This document shows positions 39,156 through 51,912 of a stretch of DNA of 64,000 nucleotides, piece by piece. The first letter of the stretch is position 1. Every line of letters starts with the position of its first letter. The translations under genes were made by a program, and so were the position numbers. The DNA is from Arbacia lixula (taxonomy: Eukaryota; Echinodermata; Echinoidea; Arbacioida; Arbaciidae), in the NCBI GenBank assembly GCA_963669155.1, contig OZ022589.1:9009641-9073640 (forward strand), in the 5' to 3' direction. The notes beneath the pieces were generated by a model that ran no database searches, was not told the DNA's origin, and saw only the letters and a list, made by a program, of their open reading frames with translations.

Positions 39156-39710
39156 AGGGTTGCTAAATTAGAAAAATAAGTTCCCACTAATCTATGTAAA
39201 TTATCCACTAAAAACGAATTTCACATTCGTTTGCCGCAATAACGTCTCATTTTGATGAAAATTTGAAAAAATGCACGACTCCAGTGACGTATGAGAAGTC
39301 AAAATTCCATAGATTGTACGGAAGTCAACAATAGACCATTTCCGTAATGTATTCATAACTTTACCCCTAACTGCGTAGTAACACATTATTGCATTCACCT
39401 GTATCTTGTCATTCAGATTCAATGGATTGAATGCACTTTTAATCTATTAGTTGTTGCTTCTCAGACAAACCTCAGACAAGCTTTGGGGTTCCCATTGGTA
39501 ACGTATTGTTTGAATTGCGTGAATTAAACACTTTATTCACGCTGTTGGCATTTATGGCATTTATGGCATTTTGACTTCATACGTCACTGGAGGCGTGCGT
39601 TTTTTCAAATTTTCGTCAAAATGAGACTTTATTTCGGCAAACGAATATGAAATTTGTTTTCAGTGGATAATTTTACATAGATAAGTGGGAACTTATATTT
39701 TAGTAACCCT
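39156..39710. mobile_element. Palindromic MITE, TTAA family B
   Basis: A 555-bp element with TTAA on both sides (39152-39155, 39711-39714) and ends AGGGTTGCTAAAT and GTAACCCT. The inverted arms are about 170 bp and share GACGTATGA and CATTTTGA motifs. It has the same target and AGGG end as family A but different sequence inside. No coding region is seen. Confidence 0.85.
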
Positions 39711-40185
39711 TTAATGACACATAAAAGTATGTTACCCGGTCTACATGTACATACATGTATCTCTATTACGGCACATAGGCCCAAAGAAATAGAGGCAAGA
39801 TGCCATTCGTCTCACTGCAGCCGAGCCTGTTTATTACATCATTCGGATTCGAAATGCCATACACATTCTCATAGCCAGACTAAATATGCTCTCCTGATAC
39901 GTCTTCTAATTACCACCATGTCAGTCTGGCAACCGTAACTTGAGCCTCTACGTACATGTACATATGTACATATACATGTAATACACAGCGTACAGTCTGT
40001 ATATTAGACATTCAACATGTACCTGTAAATACAACGGGTGCTACTAATATAGCTCGATGAGTTCAAGAGCAAAACCTACTCAATACTGGTGGGAATAGCC
40101 TAATCATTATACTCGCATACTGTACAGTACTTACATGTACATGTCATTGTGCTTGCAATGCACAACTACAGAAACATAATTGCGG

Positions 40186-40580
40186 CATCATTCTAGTGTT
40201 AAACACCGCTGACATCATGGTGGAACCACGACTCTCAAAATTACAACTTTAGCCTGTCCAGCTGCAGACCCACTCATACAGCTCAGAGGGCAAAGTGTGA
40301 AATAATCCAGAGAAATTTCCGAAAGCTCACCAGCAGTAAATGAAGTAACACTATACCAGGGACGTGAGAGAAGAACGTCCCTGACTATACTTATACTATT
40401 GCGACATGTCATAAACCACAATTATTGCAGCATCATCCTACAGTGTAAAGCTTTACACATAACACTGCCACCAAAATGAAACTGCAACTCCCACAATTAC
40501 AACTCATACAGCTCAGAGGGTGATGTGTGAAATAATCCAGACAAAATTTCCAACAGCTAACCATCAGTAAGAGAAGTTGA
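40186..40580. repeat. Diverged tandem duplication of roughly 240 bp
   Basis: Two copies share GCAGCATCAT/GCGGCATCAT, ACTCATACAGCTCAGAGGG and GTGTGAAATAATCCAGA with substitutions and small indels. Confidence 0.75.
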
Positions 40581-41689
40581 CGTAGCACCACTCGTAGTAC
40601 ATCCTACTTCCAACTGCATCTGAATGGTCTTTCAATCCCTGTCACATTTCACGATCTGCTAACGGTAAGTAGCTGGATTAGATGGATCCAGACATGAACA
40701 TGGAATGTATACCACAGCATGGAAGCATCCACGTCCCAAAGGCAGGGAGAGAGCTCAAGAGAGAGAGAGAGAGGGTGAGCTACATGTAGGTCACCTTTCC
40801 ATGTACAGCTCGGACAGCCGGGTTTGACAACAATAACACCACAGAATGGCCGGAATGCCACAGAAATTGGCTAATGACAGCCGTTCTGCTGGCTGCTAAT
40901 ATACAGGCGTCTGCGGCAATATCTCAACGTATCAACCAGCGGGGCAAGGCACAGCTATACACCACAGTATCGGGATCCTCAGTGACTCGTCTACCCAGCA
41001 TTCATGCATACAACACCGGTGTACTATAGATACCGGTAGACAGACAGGCAGGCAGGGAGGCAGGCGGGCGGGTGGGTATAGTCCTATGGGTGCATCAATG
41101 AGTACAAAGACAGTGTGCTATCCCACACGTAACACAGAATGAAACAGTGTGCGTACGCTGGGACTTGTTTAGTGAGCTACTTGCTGACATCTCCCCCCTG
41201 CAGTATTGGCTCGTTTCAGTTGGGCGAGTACTCTGAATGGCTCCAAGCTCTTCAATTGCTACATGCACCTAGTATGCATTTAAGTCCATGTACAGTGAGT
41301 AGCTCGGGCATTTAGCACATGGCTGACTTTGTGTACATTTAATTGTGCCTTTTTTTGGTAGGACTGGATGCTTGTCACGTGAATGGGACGAGAGGGCTGC
41401 ATTATATGATGCTGTCATTGATATCTTCTCTACACTATCTATATTTCCACTATTGTTTACCATTGCTGACTTCTGATATTGGAGGTAGGGCGTGGACTCT
41501 GACCCACATTTGAAGGTTGGATCAATGATCCTTTAGGCTTCTGATGGGCACACTGTACACTGTGCAATTACCTAATCGCTATAGACACTAACTGAGGGAA
41601 GAGCAGGAGAGACAGGTGAAGAATGATTGAAGAGGTAGAAGACAAGGAGGAAGAGGGGAAAGGAGGAGGAGCATCAGTTAGAATAAAAT

Positions 41690-42364
41690 TAACACGAGGA
41701 GTTAGAGGAGGAGGAGGAGTTAGAGGAGGAGGAGGAGGAAGAGGAGGAGGGGGAGGGGGAGGGGGAGGGGGAGGGGGAGGGGGATCGAGGGGGAGGGGGA
41801 GGAGGAGGAGGAGGAGGAGGAGGAGGAGGAGGAGGAGGAGGAGGGGGGGGAGGGGAAGGGGGAGGGGAGGGGGAGGGGGTAGGGAGGGGGAGGGGGAGGG
41901 GAGGGGGAGGGGGAGGGGAGGGGGAGGGGAGGGGGAGGGGGAGGGGGAGGGGAGGGGGAGGGGAGGGGGAGGGGAGGGGGAGGGGAGGGGGAGGGGAGGG
42001 GGAGGGGAGGGGGAGGGGGAGGGGAGGGGGAGGGGGAGGGGAGAGGGGGAGGGGAAAGGGGAGGGGAGGGGGAGGGGGAGGAGGAGAAGGAGGAGGAGGG
42101 GGAGGAGGGGGAGGAGGAGGGGGAGAAGGAGGAGAAGGAGGAGAGGAGGGAGGAGGAGGAGGAGGAGGAGGAGGGGGGAAGAGGGAGAAGAGGAAGAGGA
42201 GGAGGGGGGAGGAGGAGGAGGAGGAGGAGGAGGGGAGGAGGAGGAGAGGAGGAGGTGGAGGAGGAGGAGGAGGAGGAGAGGGGGAGGGGGAGGGAGGAGG
42301 AGGAGGAGGAGGAGGAGGAGGAGGAGGAGGAGGAGGAGGAGGAGGAGGAGGAGGAGGAGGGGAG
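41690..42364. repeat. GGA / GGGGA purine array up to the gap
   Basis: An uninterrupted G-rich purine strand of GGA, GGGGA and GGGGGA units. Sequence stops at the N gap, so the true length is unknown. Not coding despite long ORFs. Confidence 0.95.
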
Positions 42365-42564
42365 NNNNNNNNNNNNNNNNNNNNNNNNNNNNNNNNNNNN
42401 NNNNNNNNNNNNNNNNNNNNNNNNNNNNNNNNNNNNNNNNNNNNNNNNNNNNNNNNNNNNNNNNNNNNNNNNNNNNNNNNNNNNNNNNNNNNNNNNNNNN
42501 NNNNNNNNNNNNNNNNNNNNNNNNNNNNNNNNNNNNNNNNNNNNNNNNNNNNNNNNNNNNNNNN
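42365..42564. other. Assembly gap, 200 N
   Basis: Exactly 200 consecutive N. The flanks are unrelated low-complexity tracts: a GGA/GGGGA array on the left and a T/G-rich tract on the right. A round size of this kind usually denotes a scaffolding join of unknown length rather than a measured gap. Sequence order and orientation across it are not proven. Confidence 0.99.
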
Positions 42565-43110
42565 ACAGTTTTCTGTTCTCTTTTCTTTTTTTTCTTTTTT
42601 GAGGGGGGGGGGGGGGGGGGGGGAGTGTGGTTGGACAACAAATTTTAGAGATGGAGTTTGCTATTAACAGAAAGGCAGGTTGCCATGGATACCCAGGTCA
42701 ACAATGGCCACCCTCTTAATGAAAAACAAACATAAATGAATTTAAAAAAATAATGATTATGTCAATTGCAACTTACAGTAGGTACAACATCTAAGGCATT
42801 CCTAGACCACACAGTCATGATCACTGCACAATCGAGGGATGCAGTAATACGTGCAAGTACAGTTTGTTTTATCTCATTTACGTGTGTACATCAAAGCGGG
42901 CCTGGGAGCAGTGCATGCATTATATTGTGCCGGGTGTCATACACGAAAACAACAAACCCCGAAAATGCCTGCAAGCCCATCATTCGCGAAATTATCTGTA
43001 CGCTTTTACATATAGGCTTATACAGTAATTATCACTCACAATATGTCCATTTTTGGGGTGACTGTATTCATAATCTTGTTGATATCGGATTACTTTCTTC
43101 CCTGCTGTAG

Positions 43111-46100
43111 GCTCGGTCAGATACCCCTCTCATCACAGCTCTCGGAATCTTCACCAGCCAGCGGGTGTCGGCTGTCCCCATCGTCGATGAGAGCAACAAG
43201 ATTGTTGATATTTATGCCAAGTTTGATGTCATTGTAAGTATTTTATCAGAGTGTGATCCTTTAACAACAGCAAATGCATACCCATCTGCACTCCTGGTTT
43301 CCAATTGGGTACATGAAACAAGTGAACTTTGGTCAAATCTTTTGATGGTCAACAACCTTTGCCAGTAATTGAAAAAGAATCAAACTTACATCCAAAGCAG
43401 CAATTTAAATTAAACATGTTATAAAAGATGGATCTCTACATGGAGATAGACTGATGAGAATTCAGGTCAATGCCTGGAGGTCAAAGATCAATGCACTTTT
43501 CCAACCTTTTGAAAAAATTGCCCTCGACTCAAAGTCCAATAAACAAATTTTAACCAAACAAATTTCTGTCGAATGTTAAACAAAAATGAATGGCTTGAAC
43601 CATTTTGTTCTCGCGCCACCCAGAATCTTGCCGCGGAGAAGTCATACAGCAACCTGGACATCAGCATCCAGCAGGCGCTGCAGTTCCGCCAGACCTACTT
43701 TGAGGGCGTCAGCACCTGCAAGGCGTCTGAGACCCTCGAGACAATCATGGAGAGGATCATCAAGGCTGGGGTCAGTGGCTAAGCTACCTTCCTCAAACAG
43801 CATTATTGACCTCTCAAATTAGCAACCCTACATTTTGTAACATCAGGAGCCCATTTTACAAAGAGCTACCTTTCTCAAACAGCATTATTGAGCTCTCAAA
43901 TTGGCAACCCTTCTTTTTGTAACATCAGGAGCCCATTTTACAAAGAGCTACCTTTCTCAAACAGCATTATTGAGCTCTTAAATTGGCAACCCTACTGCTT
44001 GTAACATCAGGAGCCCATTTTACAAAGAGCTACCTTTCTTAAACAGCATTATTGAGCTCTCAAAGTGGCAACCCTACTTTTTGTAACATTAGGAGCCCAT
44101 TTTACAAAGAGCTATGATTGAATTTGATCGATGGATGTATGATTGATGTCGATCGTACATCTCTATCACAAAGAATTTACATGTATGATTGATATCGATC
44201 ATAACTTGCAACTGATATGGATCGTAGCCTGTGTGGATGTATTGTAACTATACGATTGATTGTGAAATCATGCATAGACTTGGACTTGCAATTGATAACA
44301 GTGATGATTATGATATAGTGAGTTGCAATAGATAGATAGCAACTTCACAATCGATTGCAAAGTTGCTACAGATATCAACTCACCCTTAGTGATACAAGGC
44401 CTTGATTTTGAATGTAAAACTGAACATATTTTCCTTTGAAAATGAACATAACAGCAAAAACATATAATTTAGAGCAATACTTCTGCCAATTTGAAGGGAG
44501 CAGGATTTCATCAAATTCTGAGCATTGCCACTTTGAAAATTAAGCGATCATTTTGCTTTAACAAATCATAAGAAGGTACTAAACATCACTAAACAACAAA
44601 TGCAGATTCATCTTGTGCAGGGATGTATGCAGTCCCATGTAATGCCTTGCTGACTATTTTCAATACGTGATATCAAGTGTCTAAACCTCAAACCACATTC
44701 TTGTATATCGCAGAACTTGGTGTTGGGCAAATGATCGTGCGATCCCCATGAAAACCCATTATGCAGTCTGTGGAGTGCATGCAACTCTTGGAATGCTATG
44801 ATGCCTAAATAACCCCATAATTATTTATTCTGTGCTATTTTTTTGTTACAATTTTGGAGATAATTCATGTTCTTTAAATGGTCAACTCTTTCAAAGGTCA
44901 TGCTGCAACACTGTATTGAAAAGATGCGGTGTTGTCTGAACCCTAAAGATATGAAACGTTACATAAGAAATGAGTTATTATCTGAATGATTAATTGATCT
45001 ATATCTCTGTTTGCTATTACAGGTTCACAGACTAGTGGTCGTTGATGACGAGAACCATGTGATAGGTGTAGTCTCCCTCTCAGACATTCTGAATAGTTTG
45101 GTGCTCAAACCTGCAGGTAAGCCTGGCAGGCATGGAATTAACACATTTAATCAACCAAGTTTACCCCTCCCCCATCATTTAATCCTATGGCCCCAATTTA
45201 CAAACATGTTTTAACATGTATTCCAGTATTTGCAGTTCAAGAAAGTAAGATTATGTAATAACCACAGAAAATGGAAGAAGATACTCTATTAGAACTTCCT
45301 TCTCAATTGGAAACTGACTTTAAGCAAAATTACAGGGATGAGTAGATTTTTAAGGAGGTTTTGGACGGGACGTCCGAGACCTATAGCCTAGGGATCAGAG
45401 ACTGCCATGCACTATAGTCTGCATCCGTAAACTCATTGGTGCATGTGCTCAATGGGAGTAATACTTGCAATCTGCGCTGAGATAAACTGCGTTTCAAACT
45501 TAAACAAGGATAGTTTTTCACTCGCTCTAATTAATATTCATGAAGCTTTGATTGTGAGATTTCATACACCGTTTTGTTTGGGTATATTGCTGACCCCTGA
45601 CGAGTTTCATGACTTTTGAAAAAATGGCATATAAGCAGATAAGTATGCTTGATGTAGCAGATACACTTCAAAAGGTCCAATAACGTTAGATACCATGATT
45701 TAGATGCCGGCGTATTCAAATCAGTTGGGTTTGATAGTGGTCTAAACATGTTCTTAACTATAGGAACAAGCCTGAACTTAGCACCCTATCCACACACATG
45801 AATTTTATGCTGTTCCTCCAAATCACTGATTTATTTCAAATTTAAAGATATCAACATTAAATTTGCATTTAGTATTATGAAATATGAGACCCACTCTACC
45901 AAAACCAGAAGCTGACTTTATTTGCTAAACTACATGTATGCTGAGACACTTTTAAACTTCATTGTTTTCATTGTTTTAGTGGAATAAGAAATGCATAAAG
46001 CAATCTTGACTTCATTATTTGTATCAAATTACTACAAAACTGGTACAAATGTAAAAGAGAGGGCCAGATATGTGTAATTCAATTGTGTCAAAATCTCATT

Positions 46101-46301
46101 TTTAGATTTTACTCCCAAGTTGAGGGTTTTGCCAGAGCCAGTCACATATAATTTCAGCCTGTCTTGTGTCCACATAATGATCATTTCCATTGTCATAACA
46201 TGATGAGAGTTTTCATTATTGTCTCTTTTATTCTTCCTGCAGGTGTGCCCAGTAGAAAAAGCAGTTCATCATCGACGTCGCAAGGCTCGCCTAGAGTATA
46301 A
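43111..46301 (+). CDS. PRKAG: Second copy of PRKAG, last four exons only
   Basis: Exons 43111-43233, 43624-43770, 45023-45116 and 46243-46301 correspond to exons 10-13 of the minus-strand gene and encode the identical 140 residues (CBS3, CBS4 and tail). All splice sites and phases are kept. Ten of 423 coding bases differ, and every change is synonymous. The upstream exons are absent because the sequence starts at the 200-N gap, inside the intron before exon 10. It is therefore a partial gene by truncation, not by decay. It may be the other allele placed in inverted orientation by assembly, or a recent segmental duplicate. Confidence 0.93.
43785..44115. repeat. 82-bp tandem repeat beside the exon 11 copy, copy 2
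   Basis: Four units in reverse orientation relative to 7940-8248, again starting immediately after the GTCAGT donor. Unit-specific substitutions differ from those in copy 1. Confidence 0.93.
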
Positions 46302-47369
46302 CACAGCTCCCTCGTGAGGGCAGTATTCTAGACAAGTACTACACGCAGAAATCATCCTGCTCTCTCAGCTCAGCATTCAGCCACATTGGATGCAAGAAAG
46401 CTTTGAATTATCGCGATAATTTTTAAGATACAATACCTACATTCATATTTCTATGTATGTACATGTATCATTGTTGATCATAACTTTATCATTTGTGAAA
46501 AGGAAATTTGCTTGGCCCATTTACCTTCAAACCTTTCACACATCAATTAGAAAAACTTTGTGTGAGCTGTGTAAACAGATGGAAATTAATGTGTATGACT
46601 AATTTTCATTGTGTTAATGCATCTTTCTGTGATGTGTTGAAATATTAGTCCTTCTTTGCTTCCTGTTTTATTGTGATTTTTTAAAAATCAAGATTTTATA
46701 GAGATTATTTACAACCTTATACGGCAAGATTTTTATTTTTTGGAAAAGAGAAGTACTGAATGTTTTATTGTGGATGAGGAGAAATTTTCATAACAGAGTA
46801 TAAAGGAGAATAATAGATAACTTGAGTAAACAATGACTATTGTCCTTATTGCTTTTGTGAAGTGTATATATTAGGTCTTGCTTGTTTTGGTTTAGTGTAC
46901 GGGCAGTCTTCTTACTCACAAGTAATGTGAGCGTGAGGCCAGGTATGTGCACATGTACCATGATGTCGGTGAATACATTTACTGCTCTTGTCCCTCTGTA
47001 CCCATGATTGTATGCATAAGTCTGCCTGTATGAAATTCCTTTTAAAGGTTTCTGGGCTGGCAATCATTTTCAAAAATTCTAAACTGTTTTATAATTCACC
47101 AGGTTTGAAATTCAAAGTGAATGCCCATATGACTGTTTATGTATCCTGTACTCAAGTTCAGCTTGCCAAGTTATCCAATCAACTTTTCTTGAAGTCTTAA
47201 CCTGCCGCTGTCACATTTTTGCGACTAATGGGTAATGTGCCGCTGTCGCAAATTTGTGAGTAAAGTGTAAAAGGGAAAACCTCCGGCAAAGAGGGATTTT
47301 TCCTCCGGCAAGTTAAGAGTTAATGCTTAATAAAAGGCAACTGGGACATGGTCCTTCACACCTTAGGGC

Positions 47370-47630
47370 TCATATCACAAAGAGCTACGATTGATCGTAC
47401 GGTCGATAGATCAATCGTATGAGTGATCTATCCACAATCGTAACTCTATATCACAAAGAACCTAGAGTTTGATCGATATCGATCGTAACTTGCAAATGCT
47501 ATTGGTGGTAGCGTGTGTGCATCTATCGTAACTACATGATCAATGGCAAAATCAAAGCAGTTAGGGTTTTGTGATATGGTGAGTTGCAGTCTATTGCAAT
47601 TCAGTCTTTGTGATATGGGGTCCTGATCAT
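47370..47630. repeat. Palindromic repeat, family L, copy-2 specific
   Basis: Begins CATATCACAAAGAGCTACG, ends CTTTGTGATATGGGG, and shares the ATCGATC-rich interior with 7440-7776. It sits inside the 1.3 kb that copy 1 lacks. Confidence 0.7.
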
Positions 47631-48173
47631 GTGCAAAATAGCAGAGAGGACAAACGTTTGCAAGTTGGAGGATTACAAGATTAAGTAAGGCTCTTCTGTT
47701 GTTATTGATGCTGAAGATATTTGCTGATCAATAGAGTTATTAAATTGCGGCAACGGATGTACTTCTCGGAAAATGAAGCACAAACAAATAAAGTTTCCCC
47801 AGCCTTTTTCTTTTGAAGGCTCCATTGCATTCGCACTTGAACCAATAGAGTTGGTTATCTCATGTCTATTCCATTTAGTATAACATACTCATGTCCAGGT
47901 GGTGTAAAGTCAAGTGGCATTTTAATTGCTCATGACAAATTCTGAAATTCAGTTGTATATTTGATTCACAAATATGTTTTGATGGGAGACATGTAGCAAC
48001 ATTTATTTCAGAGTTGCTAGTAAGAGTTTTTCTTCATATTTTTCTTGATAAGCTTGTGCACAAGAAAACAGATGCGTCACAGACGGCTCTCTTGATCTCT
48101 TTGAGTATTTTAAAACAGAAGTTTCCTTGACTTGAACAGGTCCAAAGAGTCGCAGTTCAGTGTAAAATCCATA

Positions 48174-48383
48174 GAGTACGGAAGTTGTGTCATCATATGA
48201 ACATGCTGTCAAGACAAGTGGTTCTAAAAAAAATCACTTTACCGTCCGATATTGTGTAGCGGGCCGGTGTCAGGTACTCCCAAGTAGAGTCCCCGTGGTG
48301 ATCACTGCAACTTGCTCTACCCCCATAGTTAAGAACCAGTTGTCTTGACAATTATGCTCAAATGACGTCACACTTTGGTACTC
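48174..48383. mobile_element. Palindromic MITE, family D, copy 2
   Basis: Shares GACAAGTGGTTCT / AACCAGTTGTCTTGACAA arms and GAGTAC/GGTACTC ends with 32522-32744. TA is intact on the left and TG on the right. It lies inside the 1.3 kb specific to copy 2 of the duplication. Confidence 0.82.
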
Positions 48384-50968
48384 TGTTAAGCAATCTTAAA
48401 GATTAATTGCAGCTTGTTGTTGTAATACAAGTCCCTAGTTTGAAATGAAAGACTAACCTACCCCATTTGTGCACACATGGATCTGTCACAGCAAGATCCT
48501 CCTCTTGCATACATGTACAATATACAGTATGGACAATGTTAGTCTTAGCAGGCTGTTCATGTAGATTCGTGTTCAAAACGAGAGTCTTCATAATCACAGA
48601 CCCACATATTATGAGGCAACTAATCGTGCTGTGTCATGAGATATTGTACCTCTTTCTCTGTAGGCCTCTATTAGGTTCTGCAATTGGCTGATTCTTTTAT
48701 TTACAGACTAAACAAGCTTGCAGTTATATTTTGTCCCAAGTACATCATAGCTACCATTAGTTTTCTGGTTGTTGATAATCATTCATTTTGTAGGTAATTA
48801 TGTATCCACTCTTATTGCAATAATTCTAACTCTTTATCATGTGTTTGTGATGTTTTGTCTTTGCCAAATAAAATGTATAAATGTAAATAGTAAAGATAAA
48901 ATGATTTCAAGCTTGGATTTAAAGAATGACTTTTATGTGTTATCATGTAGGTATTGTTATATTTCTTTTTTTATTTCCCTTATTTTATTTTTTATACTCT
49001 ATAGCCTTGACCTTTAAAGTTGATCAGATATATTAACACTGAGTCAATTAAATGTTAGTGGAATGTCTAAAAGTGGAAAAAAGTGACTCATTTCAGTACA
49101 TTTTCTTTCAAGGAAATAAAAAAAAAAGTATGACAAATGTATTTGAATGAGAGCAGAGCTATGAAATCGGGTCCCCATGCATATCATAAAGAATTGCCAT
49201 AGACTTTTTTTTTTATAATTTTTAGTCATAACTATCCATCACAAAGAAGCTGCAAGAGCAATCAATTGTAACTTGCAAGGCAGTAAGATTTAATCATTTC
49301 AACAATTTGGAACCCTCTTACTATACATCTGGTTTGTCGCCAAACAGTTCTCATTCTCCTTCTGTGATGCAAGGTATCGCACAGAAACCATTTGCATAAA
49401 CTGTCATTCTACAGAATCTGAAATATCTTATGTTTTAAGAGTAATCTTTCAAATTTGTTTCACTTTCTCAAGTAGTGTGGTAAATAAAGAGTGGCGGAAG
49501 TCGAATCACAAAAAAATATGAATCTTGACTTCTATGCCAGATTTGTAAACAGAAATAGTCACCATACACAAAAGTTAAGTAGGAGTTATTGAAATTTCTT
49601 CCAGTATGGAAACCATATGTGCAAAAGAAATGAATGGGGCCTCAAGTCAGCAGAAGTCGTACAATTGTAGCATTCATAACGGGTCTTGCAGCATTGCTGA
49701 ATGTGGACTTGAGTATTTGACTAACTCTTAAGCCAGTAATACAGAAATAAGCTGAAAAAATGATATTAATCCTTTGTTTGTGAGGGTGTTTTGTAATGAC
49801 ATCATTTTGGAGTACTTGGCAGTGTTCATTACGTTTGCTGATTACATAACCTTAAAAGAATTAAAGGTACAGTATATCATAATAGGGTTCCCATAATAAC
49901 ACTTTTATTGGGCAAATGATGCAGTCTCTCAATTTTTGGCTCTCCTGCCATTTTCGAGGGATTTTTTTTTTATAATTATTTGTTCACTTGTACCCTTCTG
50001 TTCATGCCTGTGAGAGTGAGCATAGTCTGCAGTGAATCATACACTCTTTCTGTGCTGGACTACTGTAAATGCTGGGCTTTCAATTCTTCTTGCATGATTT
50101 TCTGGCGCAAATTATTGCAAGTGTGATTCGTGACAACTTTTTTCCTTAGATTTTTATCATACCCATGGACTTCATACAGGGAGGACCCAGCTCTAGTAAA
50201 CTAAGGTTAACTGACATTTATAATTATTTGGCCAATTTGCATAACTGTGCATTTAATTTGCCACAAATCTTCTTTGGCAATTCTGGTGTAATTCATTAAC
50301 AGAAGGTAATCATGAAGACATTCTTTTTCCAAATATATGCATTGATATTATTTGTGATAGTCCTAACCTTGTGTGCACTTTCTGTTATGAAATAAACAGA
50401 ATGCAGTTCTTGTTTTTGTTTTCATTTATTGGAATGTGATCAGATGGGTGTATTGTCTGTGTTCTTTGAAAGAAAAGTTGTATGTTTTAAACAATTTCTA
50501 AAAGCCATGTCCCACTTGTTTGTGAGGAAAGTGTTTATTGAAATATGAAATAAAAAGATTGACTTTATGAAAACAAACGGAGGATTGTCGTTTACTTTTG
50601 TTCTGTAACATTGTGTTTTGTTTTTATTTTTGATGTGCGATGATAGATTAAAGAAAGAGAGAGGAAGAGAGATGGAGAGCATAAGAAACACAAGAAAAGG
50701 GGTCAGAACAAGACAATGGAGAATAAACATAAACACGGGCCTTATGCTCTTCCTACTACTACACCTTCTGTCTACCTCATCTTTATTTTTTCTTCCTTAT
50801 TTTGTTTCTTGTTCTTTGTTCCGTCGTCGTCTCCTTCTCTTTACTTGCTTCTTATCCGTTCGCCATTTTCATTTCCGTTTGTGCTTTCATCTGCCTTCGT
50901 TTACTACTTCTTCTTCATTTTCTTCTCCTTTCTGCTCCTGCTCACTCTTCTTCTCTTCTCCATCTCTG

Positions 50969-51055
50969 ATGATGATGATGATAATACTATTACCATAGTC
51001 ATTATCATTGTTGTATCTACTACTACTACTACTACTACTACTACTGCTGCTGCTG

Positions 51056-51112
<57 letters not shown>

Positions 51113-51240
51113 GTACTACTACTTCTACGACTACTGCTGCTACTACTACTACTACTACTACTTCTACTACTACTACTACTACTACTACTATTACTACTAA
51201 AACTACTATTACTACTTCTACCACTACTTATACTACTACT
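50969..51240. repeat. Triplet array (GAT then ACT)
   Basis: GATGATGATG followed by about 70 ACT-type triplets with GCT, TCT and AGT variants. It begins at the point where homology with copy 1 ends. Confidence 0.93.
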
Positions 51241-51675
51241 CCTTCGACTTATAATGCGACTCGGATCTACTACTACTTCTAATGACAATAATAATAATAT
51301 TGTTTCTACTACTTCTACCACCACAGCACTACTACTTATACGCTTGAGCCGTCTCCCCTAATGAGACAGTTCGTGTCAGTTGAGAAAGACATCTTAATGA
51401 GAAAGCACTGAGGAGTAGCCAGTTCGGATTTCTCATTGTGTGTAATGTCCGGAGGCGAGATTGTGACGACATCTCTCTCTCAAGACGAGTGCCATTACTT
51501 AGAGACAGTAACCAGCAGCACATATACAGACTTGTGCATGTGAAATACACCAAGAAGGTCGGAAGGAGAGGGCGGACGACCAGGAGAAATGGGAGGGGGG
51601 GGGGGGGGGGTTGGAGGTGCAATAAGTGATCATGGTGAAGAATGAATGTTCAAATATGGACTATTATACGAATAA

Positions 51676-51912
51676 TGTAGAAAAGAAGAAGACGAAGAAG
51701 AAGGAGAAGAAGAAGAAGAAGAAGAAGAAGAAAAAGAAGAGAAGAACAACAAGAAGGAGAAGAAGGAGAAGAAGGAGAAGAAGAAGAAGAAGAAAAAGAA
51801 GAGAAGAACAACAAGAAGATGATGATAATGACAATGATGATGATGAGGAGGAGGAGGATGATGGTGATGATGATGGTGATGACGATGATGATGATGAAGA
51901 TGAAGATGAAGA
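51676..51912. repeat. GAA / GAT triplet array
   Basis: GAAGAAGAA with AGGAG interruptions, passing into GATGATGAT. A segment with AAGAGAAGAACAACAAGAAG occurs twice. Confidence 0.93.

Larger units (their letters stand above)
32018..41689. other. Upstream flank of PRKAG, no gene recognised
   Basis: Contains MITEs at 32378, 32522, 34411, 36689 and 39156 and a double palindrome at 35511. Purine arrays lie at 33999-34400 and 38326-38660, and T/G homopolymers at 36213-36257. Diverged tandem duplicates lie at 36337-36500 and 40186-40580. It may hold the PRKAG promoter or non-coding 5' exons, but no core promoter element is convincing. Confidence 0.55.
47208..48544. other. About 1.3 kb present only in copy 2
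   Basis: Lies where copy 1 has the truncated MITE at 3967-4265. It starts after the TTAA at about 47204-47207 and rejoins homology near GCAGGCTGTTCATGTAGA. It contains a family L repeat, a family D MITE and otherwise unique DNA. No gene is seen. Confidence 0.8.
42565..50966. repeat. Inverted duplication, copy 2
   Basis: This is the counterpart of 1552-9840 in reverse orientation, starting at the first base after the gap. It has the same exon and intron order with scattered substitutions and small indels. It lacks four insertions found in copy 1, but has about 1.3 kb of its own at roughly 47208-48544. Confidence 0.93.

Noticed and set aside
41568..42648. Proline/leucine- or glycine/arginine-rich ORFs spanning the gap
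   Set aside because: They are translations of the GGA array and of N bases, with no real coding content.
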